A DNA stretch of 64,000 bases, taken from the NCBI RefSeq assembly GCF_024758005.1, contig NZ_CP103288.1:3968001-4032000 (forward strand). The letters are read 5' to 3'. Origin of the DNA: Pseudarthrobacter sp. NS4. Lineage in GTDB: Bacteria; Actinomycetota; Actinomycetes; Actinomycetales; Micrococcaceae. Below are positions 32,199 through 43,065 of this stretch, piece by piece. The translations under genes were made by a program, and so were the position numbers. Position 1 is the stretch's first letter. Every line of letters starts with the position of its first letter. Under the pieces are notes generated by a model. That model had not been told where the DNA came from and did no database searches. It saw nothing but the letters and a program-made list of their open reading frames with translations.

Positions 32199-33449
32199 GT
32201 GACTACCCTGACAACGGCGTCTCCGGCAACCGCCCGCCGGCCGGCCCCCGGGCTGCTCCTCACCAGCCAGCTCATCTTCAATGTGGGCTTCTATGCCGTG
32301 GTACCGTTCCTGGCCCTGGTCATGACGCGGGACTTTGGAATGACGGCCACGGCGGTGGGCGTGGTCCTCGGTGCCCGGGTCTTCAGCCAGCAGGGGTTGT
32401 TCCTGGTGGGCGGGATGATCACGGACCGCTGGGGCCCGCGCAGGGCCATGCTGGCGGGCTGCCTTGTCCGGGTATCGGGCTACATCACCCTGGCGCTTGC
32501 CAGTAATTTCCAGCTGTTCCTGCTCGGCGCCGTCCTCACCGGGATGGGCGGTGCCCTCTTCTCCCCCGCCCTGGAGTCAATGGTGGGGCGGGCGGAAGAA
32601 CGACGGCGAGGCACCGGCGGGAAGGCACCGACGCTTTTCGCACTGCTCACCATCTGCGGTGAAATGGGTGCAGTTGCAGGTCCGCTGGTGGGCGCCCTGC
32701 TGCTGGGGACATCCTTCAGTACAGCGGCATTGGCCGGGGCAGCAGTGTTCGCCATCATGACTGGAGTCCTGTGGACCTTCCTGCCTGCCGAAGCAGGCCA
32801 TAAGGCGTCGTCCTCGACTCAACCTTCGCCGGCCAACCGGCAGGGCATTCCGGCCATGCTCCGGAACAAACGGTTTGTCGGATTTACTGCCCTCTACAGC
32901 GTGAATCTGCTGGCCTACAACCAGCTGTACTTTGGCCTGCCGATAGAACTGTCCCGGAGCGGCGCCGGCCCGGAAGCACTGGCGGGCCTGTTCGCCGTCG
33001 CCTCCGTCCTGACTGTGGCACTGCAATGGCCCATTTCCCGGCTGATGCACCGGATCGGCGCCGGCCGCGCACTGACCGTGGGCTTCACCATGAAAGGCCT
33101 GGCATTTGCCACTATGGCCATCCTGGCCCAGTACCCGGCCTCCGGTGCCCTGCAACTGCTGCCGTCCCTGCTGCTCGTCGTGGGGCTCTGCCTTGGCCAC
33201 ATGTGCATCGTCCCGATGGCCATGTCACTGGTCCTGGATTTTGCCCGTGGGCGGCCATCCGGAATCTATTACGGCCTGCTGGCCAGCATAGGTGGCTGCG
33301 CCGTCCTGCTGGGCAACACCCTGCTGGGCCCCCTCTACTCGGAAGCCGGCCAACCGGGTCCGGATGCCGCCTGGCCCTGGGCGGTGATGGCCGTGCTCGC
33401 GGCCGCACCCGCCGTCGGACTTTCCAGGTTCCTGCCCCGGAAGTCCTAA
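32199..33449 (+). CDS. MFS transporter, probable drug efflux type
   Basis: A 416-residue protein with about 12 membrane helices. The loop motif ITDRWGPRRAM after helix 2 and GTLLTGMGGALFSP-like helix 4-5 region place it with MdtH-like DHA1 efflux transporters. GTG 32199 is used; a TTG at 32163 would add an unlikely polar stretch. It is the first gene of a segment lying between purM and DUF3073. Substrate unknown. Confidence 0.8.
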   Translation: MTTLTTASPATARRPAPGLLLTSQLIFNVGFYAVVPFLALVMTRDFGMTATAVGVVLGARVFSQQGLFLVGGMITDRWGPRRAMLAGCLVRVSGYITLALASNFQLFLLGAVLTGMGGALFSPALESMVGRAEERRRGTGGKAPTLFALLTICGEMGAVAGPLVGALLLGTSFSTAALAGAAVFAIMTGVLWTFLPAEAGHKASSSTQPSPANRQGIPAMLRNKRFVGFTALYSVNLLAYNQLYFGLPIELSRSGAGPEALAGLFAVASVLTVALQWPISRLMHRIGAGRALTVGFTMKGLAFATMAILAQYPASGALQLLPSLLLVVGLCLGHMCIVPMAMSLVLDFARGRPSGIYYGLLASIGGCAVLLGNTLLGPLYSEAGQPGPDAAWPWAVMAVLAAAPAVGLSRFLPRKS

Positions 33450-33750
33450 GCCGCGGGCTGGCTCCCCACCCCTAACTTCACCTCCAACAGAAGGGACAGG
33501 TTAATTCCGTGGCTAGGCTGCGACCAAAAACAGGGGTCATCACGCTCTCAGCGGAGCTGGCAGCAAGCAGGACCGGGTGCTTCCCGGCCGGCGCCGAGCT
33601 GGCCGCAGGAAGTGGCGATGATGGCTGGCATCCAGCTGGTCATGATGCAGCTACCCGGTCCGGCCTCACGCCATTGAGCGACGACGTGTTCAAACATGCG
33701 CGCTGGAAGACGGCCGAGACGCTAGTGGTGCTGGACGCACTCGGCGACGC
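33450..33750 (+). other. Stretch without a convincing gene
   Basis: After the MFS stop there is AGAAGGGACAGG and a GTG at 33509 that opens a frame to 33874, but its product is unlike known proteins and its end runs across the DUF2382 remnant in a different frame. I regard it as decayed DNA, possibly the scrambled 5' part of that gene. Confidence 0.4.
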
Positions 33751-34067
33751 TCCGGCCGGGCCTGGCTTCGCAAGTACGTCACCACCGAGAACGTCATCAA
33801 GGCCGTCCCGGTGCAGAGTGAAGAAGTCCGCATTGAACGCAAACCCATCACCGACGCGAACCGCGGCGCCCTGATGGACGGATCGGCGATCAGCGAAGAA
33901 GAACACGAAGTCACCCTCCACGAAGAACGCCCCGTGGTGGAAAAGAAAACCGTCCTTGTCGAACGAGTCCGCGTGGACAAGGACACCGTGACCGAAAACG
34001 TCACCGCCAACGAGGAAGTCCGCAAGGAAACATCGACACCGACGGAATCGACGACACCCGACGCTAA
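33751..34067 (+). pseudogene. DUF2382 (YsnF/AvaK) stress-protein gene, truncated and frameshifted
   Basis: The frame reads RKYVTTENV, VPVQSEEVRIERKPITDAN, SEEEHEVTLHEERPVV and VRKE, the DUF2382 domain usually found after a PRC-barrel in actinobacterial stress proteins. Upstream of about 33751 the match stops: the PRC-barrel half and start codon are missing. Near 34029 the frame breaks; shifting by one base restores IDTDGIDDTRR followed by TAA at 34065-34067, a plausible original end, so a single-base deletion has occurred. The unshifted frame continues to TGA 34231-34233. A strong terminator follows the restored stop. Confidence 0.65.
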
Positions 34068-34080
34068 ACCAAGCTCTGCA

Positions 34081-34111
34081 CAAGGGCCCGGGCACCAACC
34101 CCGGGCCCTTG
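34081..34111 (+). terminator. Terminator after the DUF2382 remnant
   Basis: Perfect 12-bp stem CAAGGGCCCGGG (34081-34092) / CCCGGGCCCTTG (34100-34111), 7-base loop. Confidence 0.7.
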
Positions 34112-34200
34112 GCATGCCAGTTAGCACCAAAGGAATAGGCATACCCAAACCATTCACAAGCAGGGATCACTTCAATCGACAGCACGATCTGGTGCCCGAG

Positions 34201-34410
34201 ATGGCAGACAAAGAACTGTTCTCAATGAGATGACCCGGCCTCACCGCGTTCACGTTGATCTGTGGCGGAACGTTGATCGTGGCGCTGCTGATGTTTCTCG
34301 GGCAGCCGGCCGCGGCCGGCATCCTCCTGGTTTGTGCCGGAATTATCTGGCTGACGATATACCCCGTTCAGGCCTTAGCACGGTCGATCAACAGACCAGA
34401 CGACCCATGA
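34201..34410 (+). pseudogene. Small two-helix membrane protein gene interrupted by TGA
   Basis: The frame starts MADKELFSMR, meets TGA at 34231-34233 (codon 11), then continues uninterrupted for 58 codons as GLTAFTLICGGTLIVALLMF, GILLVCAGIIWLTIY and RSINRPDDP to TGA 34408-34410. Two clear membrane helices follow the stop. A single base change (CGA or TGG to TGA) would explain it. Alternatively the gene starts at the in-frame TTG at 34255, but no ribosome site precedes it. No family recognised. Confidence 0.5.
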
Positions 34411-34732
34411 GTTTGGCCAAGGCCTGGCCTATCACGGAGTCACAGTAAGGGGTTAGGTAGTCCCTCCCGATGACAGCGGAAACGAGGTCCGCTTTAATTT
34501 CGTTTAGCAGGAAGCTAGTAATTCCATCCAGAACAGGAGCGGTAGTAGCCGGGCCGGCGACGAAAATGGAGCCCTCCGCGAACAGGGTTCGTCCCCTTTC
34601 GCCGTCGGCCCTTACGTGGCCCCGCCCGACTGGAGCGCGGCGAGGATACGCCGTCGTGTTCATTGATTCGTTTGGGAGGGCCCTTGTGTCTATCGATGGA
34701 TTGATTTACGAGACGCCGAGGAAGGGCCCTGC
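34411..34732. other. Lower-GC stretch with no gene I can support
   Basis: Open frames exist on both strands (for example minus 34663-34391 and plus 34470-34736) but none has a ribosome site, a family resemblance or consistent codon bias. Base composition is visibly lower in GC than the flanking operons. Confidence 0.4.
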
Positions 34733-34834
34733 CTAACATGGAATAACAGCATTCAGTTCGGCTTCCATCGCCGGGTTCAGCCTGCCCGTGCGGTAGCTGA
34801 TGTGCTGGATCTGGAGCCAACCGAGTGCAGGCAT
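34733..34834 (-). pseudogene. Helicase-associated-domain fragment
   Basis: The minus strand encodes MPALGWLQIQHISYRTGRL then NPAMEAELNAVIPC and TAG. This fits one helicase-associated (HA, PF03457) repeat, normally LGxWLxxQRxxYxxGxLxxxRxxxL followed by PGW; the end PGW has become PC-stop. It is an isolated 33-codon remnant on the strand opposite to the larger HA-domain pseudogene at 35.4-36.2 kb. Confidence 0.45.
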
Positions 34835-34924
34835 GCAGAGGCTGGCTGCTCTTTACTGCTAAGTATGCTTATTGTTACGCTTACATGACCTGCAACACAC
34901 AGTTCTAAACTAGGGAGCAGAGCC

Positions 34925-35206
34925 ATGAATGGTATTAAGAAGTCCGCGGCTGGAGCCGTTCTCGCAGGGGCATTGATGTTCGCAGGCGGAGTCGCCCCGG
35001 CCAGCGCCGTGACGCAGGACGGTTTGGTGAACATCAACATTGGGGACGTGACGGTCCTGGAAAACGTTCGCGTCGCTGTCGCTGCTAACATCCTCGCCAA
35101 TGTCTGCGTCAACGATGTGAATGTTCTTGCGATTGACGCCGGAGCAAGTGCCCAGGAATGCGTTAACAGGGGCGGTAGGACGATTGCCACCGTCACCAAT
35201 AACTAG
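34925..35206 (+). CDS. Small secreted protein with two cysteines
   Basis: A 93-residue protein with a clean signal peptide: KK near the N-terminus, a hydrophobic core AAGAVLAGALMFAGG and an Ala-x-Ala site before VTQDG (cleavage after residue 28). The 65-residue mature part (QDGLVNINIGDVTVLENV, then VAANILANVCVND and AQECVNRGG) alternates polar and hydrophobic residues in beta-like fashion and has two Cys that could form a disulfide. Similar short secreted proteins occur in Streptomyces and Arthrobacter, and the pattern recalls rodlin/chaplin-like surface proteins, but I cannot assign it. It is the only intact gene in the decayed zone and has its own terminator. Confidence 0.7.
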   Translation: MNGIKKSAAGAVLAGALMFAGGVAPASAVTQDGLVNINIGDVTVLENVRVAVAANILANVCVNDVNVLAIDAGASAQECVNRGGRTIATVTNN

Positions 35207-35237
35207 GGGTACGTAACCGTATCCATCTGCTGAACCG

Positions 35238-35283
35238 AAGTCCTGGCTTGTCACTACGACCGGCCAGGACTTTCTTTTGTTTT
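35238..35283 (+). terminator. Rho-independent terminator after the secreted protein gene
   Basis: 10-bp stem AAGTCCTGGC/GCCAGGACTT (35238-35272) followed by a T-rich tail TTTCTTTTGTTTT. Confidence 0.85.
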
Positions 35284-35381
35284 CAGGACTAACCTGTGAG
35301 GTATCGGAGGACTCGGCTTGGCGCGCTGAACCTCCTTGGATTACCGATCGGAAGGGTCGTCGAAAGACAGGAGCTAAGGGA

Positions 35382-36233
35382 GTGGAGACATCGCGGGCAG
35401 TACGGCGTTCCGGTCAAACTTTTTCGGAGCTTCCTCGGCGTGATTGGGACGAGCAGCTGCAAGACTATGTTCGCTTTATCGAGAAGCACAACAGGGTTCC
35501 TTCCCAGTATCCCGAAGACTCGGAGGAGCGAATGCTCACTTTCTGGCTACGGCATCAGAAGGCCAGCCTCCGGAACGGGCTGCTCCTGCCGGAGAGGGTT
35601 GAAAAGTTGGAAAAGCTGATGCCCGGCTGGAGTTCCCCCCACCGGGTACGTCCCAGCTGGGATCAAATGCTGGCCCGCGCAGTTCAATTCAAAAGCGACC
35701 GCGGCAGATGGCCATCAGCCGTGTCGCCCGACGATGACGAGCGGAGTCTCGCCAACTAGTTATACCGCCAAGCTGCAACCCGCACGGCGCACCGAGACCG
35801 CAAACATGCAGAACGAATAGTGAAGCTGAAAGAGGCTTTGCCCGGCTGGCCCAGCCATCGTTCCCCTGGCGATGATGAATGTTGGACCAGCCGCCTTGAT
35901 CAACTCTTGGAGCATGTGCGGGCGCACGACCGGATATCTACTATGGGGCCACCCAGCTCCCCGGAAGAGTACTCGCTGGGCAAATGGATCTCAGTTCAAC
36001 GGCTCGCCCATAAGAAAGGCCAGTTGTATCCAGAACGCTTGGCGAAACTTGGCGAACTCCTTCCTGACTGGGGGGTGGTTAAGAAACCAGCTATGAAGAG
36101 TGGTTCCGCCTCGGGCCCGAACGGAAACCAACACCCCAGAGGAGTGGACGGCCCAACCAGAGGTATCCTTCCTCCACCTGACAGATCACTGAGGGTCTTA
36201 CGAATTTGTAGGTGCGAAGAAACATCGGCCTAG
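35382..36233 (+). pseudogene. Helicase-associated-domain protein gene interrupted by TAG
   Basis: From GTG 35382 (AGGAG upstream) the frame encodes helicase-associated repeats: WDEQLQDYVRFIEKHNRVP, ERMLTFWLRHQKASLRNG, LEKLMPGW and WDQMLARAVQFKSDRGRWP, then DERSLAN followed by TAG at 35757-35759. The same frame goes on LYRQAATRTAHRDRKHAERI, LPGW, LDQLLEHVRAHDRI and LGKWISVQRLAHKKGQLYPE, LPDW to TGA 36231-36233. HA repeats have Trp right after SLxx (as in SLGKW and TFW above), so TAG has replaced a TGG Trp codon. Full length would be about 283 residues. These repeats often tail helicases but here stand alone; DNA-related function is guessed. Confidence 0.65.
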
Positions 36234-36296
36234 CGAACGTCCGAGCCCCCGGGTCATTCCGAGGACCGGCTTACAGGTGCAAAGGCTCAGGGCGTG

Positions 36297-36661
36297 AGGG
36301 GGATGTGGCGCTCAACGCGGGCGACTTGAAATTTGTTGGGTTCCACATCGATGTAAGGGTTCCCTCCCGAGTGTGCGTCCTCTGAAGGATCGTCTGCCGG
36401 GCATCGGGCGCCATCTACCGCTCCAGAAGACCTCCAAAGAGCGATCAAATCCTCGTACTAATTGCTGAACCTCTCTGACGTTTCATCGCAGGGGCACCGC
36501 AGAAAGCCCGTTGCCTGCGCCGGAGTTCCGGTACAGACGACGGGCTTAGTAACTGAAGTAGGTCCCTTGATTTGCCGATCCGGGTACCAAAAAAGAAGCG
36601 CTGCACAATTAGCTGGAGCCGCAGAATTCACCTGCTGCATCCGTTCGTGCTGCGGCGTCAC
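36297..36661 (-). other. Possible decayed coding sequence on the minus strand
   Basis: One minus-strand frame runs with a single TAG. It ends in a coding-like stretch, GGNPYIDVEPNKFQVARVER, then HIPLTP and TGA (36299-36297). The TAG is preceded by CDETSERFSN and followed by YEDLIALWRSSGAVDG. No family, no good start. It fills most of the 36234-36698 gap, in which I otherwise see nothing. Confidence 0.22.
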
Positions 36662-36698
36662 AGGGCTGCCTTATTGAGACTTTGGCAGCTTGCGACAA

Positions 36699-36932
36699 CT
36701 AGCCGATCCGACGGGTGTCTACCTCGTCGTCGTCTTCTTCCAAATCATCCGCGTACTTATCCACATAAGCCGAATAGTCAGGTTCGACTGGCTCATTCGC
36801 ATAATGGCTCGTGGCACGACTGCCTGGACCCGTCAGCTCACGCTGAAGTGCCGAGTAGTCAGTGTTCGGGGAGTAGTACTTGATATCCCGAGCCTGCTTG
36901 GTAGCTTTTGCCTTTTGACGGCCGCGCCCCAT
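36699..36932 (-). CDS. DUF3073 protein
   Basis: A 77-residue highly charged protein starting MGRGRQKAKATKQARDIKYY with an acidic tail (KYADDLEEDDDEVDTRR). This is the conserved actinobacterial DUF3073 family; function unknown, probably nucleic-acid or ribosome associated given its basic head. ATG 36932 follows AGGGGGT and matches the family start; a longer frame from 36971 exists. It is convergent with purM, as I recall for relatives, but 4.6 kb away here. Confidence 0.85.
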   Translation of the reverse strand: MGRGRQKAKATKQARDIKYYSPNTDYSALQRELTGPGSRATSHYANEPVEPDYSAYVDKYADDLEEDDDEVDTRRIG

Positions 36933-37207
36933 GGCGTGACCCCCTTTTGTACTTGGACCGGAGGTGGTCACCTTGGCGTAGGTGAGGCCCCGGAATGTTT
37001 GGTCAATTTGTCGTACACCTAGATTACATGCTTTCGGCGCCCCCTGCTTGCCAGACGCGGCGCCGGGGGGTGCTTTGCGCTACCATCCCCGGCGTCACCC
37101 GCGAGTTTCCAGCTTTTTTCTTCGGTAGAGTCGCTTAAAACAACTGCCCAAAACTGGACGGCTGAACTGCTGCCCACCGCGGATAGAACGCAGGAGGATG
37201 CACCCAC

Positions 37208-37852
37208 GTGAACAACCAGGACGTCCCGCCCAAGCCCGGCTCGCCGCCCCCTGCTCCCGCCCCGGAGTCCGTCAGCTGGTCCCAGCCACAAACGGAAACG
37301 GAAGGGGCGCGAAGGAAACCCGTAACGAAAAAGAGGGCGTTCTGGATAGCGTTGTTCGTCGTCGTACTTCTGGCTGTGATCGGGGGCCTGGTGTGGCTTG
37401 CCCTGTGGTTGAACTCCGGCCAGGGAGCCCCCGAGGCCGGCGAGGAAACCCCCGGCGTGCTCGAAACAACCATCACGCCGCCGGCATCACCGCTGCCCCT
37501 GCCGCGCGAAGGAGTGACGCCTGCCGAGTACGCGCTGGGTGACTGTTTTGCCGACTTCGATCCTGAAGCGCTGGCATCCAAGGTGGTACCCTGCGATGCG
37601 CCCCATTCGGCACAGCTCGTAGCCGTGTTCCGTTACCCGGAGGACGGGGCCTACCCCGGGGCCGAGGAGCTCAAGGCCAAAGCGCTTGAGGCCTGCCAGG
37701 CTGCCAAGCTGGGCCCGGCAGCCAACGAGTACCAGCTCAATTACCAGCGCAGCTTCCCCAGCGATAGCAGCTGGGACTCAGGGGACCGCAGGGTGGACTG
37801 CTACGTGACCGCCCCCGGCGGCAACGTCATCAACGCGAGCGTGCTGCCCTAG
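37208..37852 (+). CDS. Membrane-anchored septum-formation-family protein
   Basis: A 214-residue protein with a Pro-rich cytoplasmic head (1-40), a single membrane helix (about 44-69) and an extracellular domain containing LGDCFADFDP, VVPCDAPHSAQLVAVF, EACQAAK and DRRVDCYV. Paired Cys and the CDAPHSAQL segment are typical of the actinobacterial septum formation domain (PF13845). GTG 37208 has AGGAGG 10 bases upstream. Precise role in division is not known. Confidence 0.75.
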   Translation: MNNQDVPPKPGSPPPAPAPESVSWSQPQTETEGARRKPVTKKRAFWIALFVVVLLAVIGGLVWLALWLNSGQGAPEAGEETPGVLETTITPPASPLPLPREGVTPAEYALGDCFADFDPEALASKVVPCDAPHSAQLVAVFRYPEDGAYPGAEELKAKALEACQAAKLGPAANEYQLNYQRSFPSDSSWDSGDRRVDCYVTAPGGNVINASVLP

Positions 37853-37875
37853 CGGCCGGGCCGCCAGGGCAGCAC
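37841..37875. terminator. Terminator between the septum-formation gene and clpB
   Basis: 10-bp stem GTGCTGCCCT/AGGGCAGCAC (37841-37850, 37866-37875) with an inner GCGGC/GCCGC helix; it overlaps the stop codon of the plus-strand gene and faces clpB end to end. Confidence 0.7.
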
Positions 37876-37883
37876 TCCTGCAT

Positions 37884-40526
<2,643 letters not shown>

Positions 40527-40557
40527 AGGGAGCTCCTTTCAGGGGCAGTTTGTCTAA

Positions 40558-40578
40558 GTTGAGTCTACTACGCTCAAC
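40558..40578. promoter_or_regulatory. HAIR element (HspR operator) upstream of clpB
   Basis: GTTGAGT-N7-GCTCAAC, an inverted repeat matching the HspR consensus CTTGAGT-N7-ACTCAAG at 12 of 14 positions. HspR itself is not encoded in the window. Confidence 0.85.
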
Positions 40579-40714
40579 TTTGGATTGGGACGGTTTATTT
40601 CCCGATTCGGGCACCTGTTTGCCCACGGCGAACGGTCCCCCACGTCCTGCGATGTTTCCCAGGGGCGGCGCGGGGCTGTTCCCTTGGCTGCACAATGCCT
40701 TTAGGATCAGGCGT

Positions 40715-40765
40715 GTGACCGGGGAGGACGGCTCCTCCTGCAGACTCGAGACAGGACAGGCATGA
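40715..40765 (+). CDS. 16-residue leader peptide overlapping the YCII gene
   Basis: GTG 40715 opens VTGEDGSSCRLETGQA and stops at TGA 40763-40765, overlapping the YCII start as ATGA. TAGGAT (40702-40707) lies 7 bases before the GTG, the same geometry as other leaderless promoters here, so the mRNA may begin with this mini-ORF and couple its translation to the next gene. Alternatively the overlap is chance. Confidence 0.4.
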   Translation: MTGEDGSSCRLETGQA

Positions 40766-41097
40766 AAAAGTTTGTTGTTCTCTACATCGCACCGCAGTCC
40801 GCCCAGGAACAGATGCAGGAAAGCACGCCCGAAGCTGCCCAGGAGGGCATGAAGGCCTGGATGGAGTGGGCCGGCCGTGCGGGTGACGGGCTTGTGGACA
40901 TGGGCAAGCCGCTGGGCGCCGGCCGGGAAATCACAGCCACAGGAACCTCGGATGCCACCAACGGAGTTGCCGGCTACGCCCTCGTCCAGGCGGAGGATCT
41001 TGAGGCCGCCCAGGCCCTGTTCGACGGCCACCCGCATCTCATGATGCCGGGCGCCACCATCCAGGTGTACGAATCCCTGGATTTGCCGGGGATGTAG
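40762..41097 (+). CDS. YCII-domain protein
   Basis: A 111-residue single-domain protein of the YCII/DGPF ferredoxin-like fold: KKFVVLYIAP start, the SDATNGVAGYALVQAEDLEAA strand-helix element with its buried polar residues, and GHPHLMMPGATIQVYE. Relatives are used as enzymes or partners in metabolite breakdown and with ECF sigma factors; no activity can be assigned. Close to clpB but divergent from it. Confidence 0.75.
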   Translation: MKKFVVLYIAPQSAQEQMQESTPEAAQEGMKAWMEWAGRAGDGLVDMGKPLGAGREITATGTSDATNGVAGYALVQAEDLEAAQALFDGHPHLMMPGATIQVYESLDLPGM

Positions 41098-41106
41098 CCC
41101 AGGACC

Positions 41107-42165
41107 TCAGCTCCCGTAAACCGACACCGCGGCGGCTTTGACCACAAAGTGCACCGTCATGCCGGGTACCAGGCCCAGGTCCGCCGAGGCTGCGGGCGTG
41201 ATGTCCGCGGCGAGCCCGTCCGCCCGGACCCGGATCAGGTCACCGTGGGGTTCCAGTTCGGTGATGCACACCGGGAAGGAGTTGCGGGGACTGCCGTGCG
41301 CATCGCTGAGAAACACTGAAACGGCCGACGGCGGGAACACCGCCACGCCTGGCAGGCTGTCCCCGCCAGATTCGCCGGGGTCCTCGAAATGGCCCGCAAT
41401 CTCCCGGCCCCGGCTTGTCAGGATCCCGTTTCCAGTCAACGTTCCCGGGACGAAGTTCAGCCCGGCCAGCCCGGCAGCAAAAGAGCTCCTGGGCCGCTGC
41501 AGTACTGCACGGGTGGTGCCTTCCTCCACAATCCGGCCTCCCTCCAGGATGGCCACCCTGTCCGCAAGCATCAGCGCATCGAGCACGTCGTGGGTGATGA
41601 TGATGGCCTGCCGCCCGGCGAGGACCCGCTTAAGCAGCCGCCGGAGCAGCGGTGCGGAGTGGATGTCCAGTGCGGCCAGGGGTTCATCCAGCAGGAGCAG
41701 ATCCGGTTCGGCCGCGAGCGCGCGTGCCACCGCAACCCGCTGCGCCTGCCCGCCGGAGAGCTCTGCAGGACGCCGTGCCGCCAGGTCACCGGCTTCCACT
41801 TCCGCAAGCCAATGCATGGCCCGGCTGTCCGCAAGGCGCTTGGGGGTCCCTGTGCTGCGCGGCCCAAAGGCCACATTTTCCAAGGCGCTAAGGTGGGGAA
41901 ACAGCAGGGGTTCCTGGGCGAGCAGGGCCGTGCCCCGGCGGTGCGGGGGTACCCATGTATGCCTGGCTGTGTGCAACTGGAAGAGCGTGCGGCCGTTGAG
42001 TTCCGCCCGGCCACTGTCCGGTTTGAGCAGTCCGGCGATGCTGGACAGCAGCGTGGATTTGCCCGCCCCGTTCGGCCCCATGACTGCGACGGTCTCCGCG
42101 GGTCCCACGGTGAGGGCCACGTCGAAACCCCGCTCAGCCACGGCCGCCTGGAAGGAAAATGTCAC
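41107..42165 (-). CDS. modC: Molybdate ABC transporter ATP-binding protein
   Basis: A 352-residue ATPase with Walker [10 protein letters not shown], signature [15 protein letters not shown] and Walker [13 protein letters not shown] in the first 220 residues and a molybdate-binding (TOBE/Mop-like) domain at the end. GTG 42165 overlaps the modB stop by four bases, so the frame continuing upstream is not used. Energises molybdate import with ModB and ModA; needed by the molybdenum formate dehydrogenase at 24-27 kb. Confidence 0.92.
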   Translation of the reverse strand: MTFSFQAAVAERGFDVALTVGPAETVAVMGPNGAGKSTLLSSIAGLLKPDSGRAELNGRTLFQLHTARHTWVPPHRRGTALLAQEPLLFPHLSALENVAFGPRSTGTPKRLADSRAMHWLAEVEAGDLAARRPAELSGGQAQRVAVARALAAEPDLLLLDEPLAALDIHSAPLLRRLLKRVLAGRQAIIITHDVLDALMLADRVAILEGGRIVEEGTTRAVLQRPRSSFAAGLAGLNFVPGTLTGNGILTSRGREIAGHFEDPGESGGDSLPGVAVFPPSAVSVFLSDAHGSPRNSFPVCITELEPHGDLIRVRADGLAADITPAASADLGLVPGMTVHFVVKAAAVSVYGS

Positions 42166-43028
42166 GGGACGTTCGCTCCTGCCGCCGCTGCCGCCGTCGT
42201 CCGCTTCCCGGAGGCCTGGCGGCCAGACCGGCCGCCGCCGGGACGCCGGTAGGCGAGTGCTACCACGGCAACGGCCACGGCAACCAGGACCAGGGACAGC
42301 GCGACGGCGGCGTCCGGGTCCGTTTCCCGCTGCAGGTAGATTTCCAGCGGCAGGGTCCGGGTCACCCCCTGCAGGCTGCCCGCGAAGGTGAGTGTGGCGC
42401 CGAACTCGCCCAGGCTGCGGGCAAAGGCCAGGACCGCTCCGGACGCCAATCCCGGGAGCATCAGCGGCAGGGTAACGCGGCGGAAGACGACCCCCGGTGG
42501 TGCGCCGAGCGTGGCCGCTACTGCCTCGTACCGGGAGCCGCCCGTCCGCAGCGCGCCCTCCAGGCTGACGACAAGGAACGGCAGCGCCACGAATGTCTGG
42601 GCCAGGACCACAGCCGTGGTGGAGAAGGCGATCTGCAGTCCCAGCACCTCCATGGCCCCGCCCAGCAGGCCCTGCCGGCCAAAGGTATAGAGCAGCGCGA
42701 TGCCGCCCACCACTGGCGGCAGCACCAGCGGGAGCAGCACCAATGAGCGCAGGAGCCCCTGCAGCGGAAACCTTCCGCGCGCCAGGACCAGGGCGAGCGG
42801 CACACCCAGCACGATGCACAGCACCGTACTGGCGGCCGATGTGCGGAGGCTCAGGCCGAGGGCCGAAAGCGCCGATTCTGAGGTAACCAATGGAAGGAAG
42901 TTGGCCCAGTTGACCCTGGCCACAATGGCCAGCAGCGGGAGGACAACCACCAGGGCGGCCAGGACTGCCAGGGCGTAGAGCCAGCCCGGAACCCCGGTGT
43001 AAGCCTCGCGTGCCCTTGTTCCGTTCAT
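42162..43028 (-). CDS. modB: Molybdate ABC transporter permease
   Basis: A 288-residue inner-membrane protein with 5-6 helices. The cytoplasmic EAA loop is [20 protein letters not shown] followed by LPLMLPG, and [17 protein letters not shown] is the ModB/CysT-type segment. An alternative GTG three codons upstream (43037) is possible; neither has a strong ribosome site. Coupled by overlap to modC and 37 bases after modA. Confidence 0.92.
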   Translation of the reverse strand: MNGTRAREAYTGVPGWLYALAVLAALVVVLPLLAIVARVNWANFLPLVTSESALSALGLSLRTSAASTVLCIVLGVPLALVLARGRFPLQGLLRSLVLLPLVLPPVVGGIALLYTFGRQGLLGGAMEVLGLQIAFSTTAVVLAQTFVALPFLVVSLEGALRTGGSRYEAVAATLGAPPGVVFRRVTLPLMLPGLASGAVLAFARSLGEFGATLTFAGSLQGVTRTLPLEIYLQRETDPDAAVALSLVLVAVAVAVVALAYRRPGGGRSGRQASGKRTTAAAAAGANVP

Positions 43029-43065
43029 CGCTTGCACGCACCGCGCGGGGGCACTGCGGCGCCTG

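Noticed and set aside
34231..34233. TGA as a selenocysteine codon
   Set aside because: No SECIS-like hairpin directly after it and the protein is a small membrane protein, not a redox enzyme.
34391..34663. 91-codon minus-strand frame ending LAKLMGRLVC
   Set aside because: No ribosome site, no family, overlaps the end of a membrane-protein pseudogene; left as unannotated lower-GC DNA.
36234..36698. tRNA gene or small RNA as integration site of the decayed region
   Set aside because: No TPsiC-loop (GGTTCRANTCC) with a matching acceptor stem was found here or elsewhere in the window.
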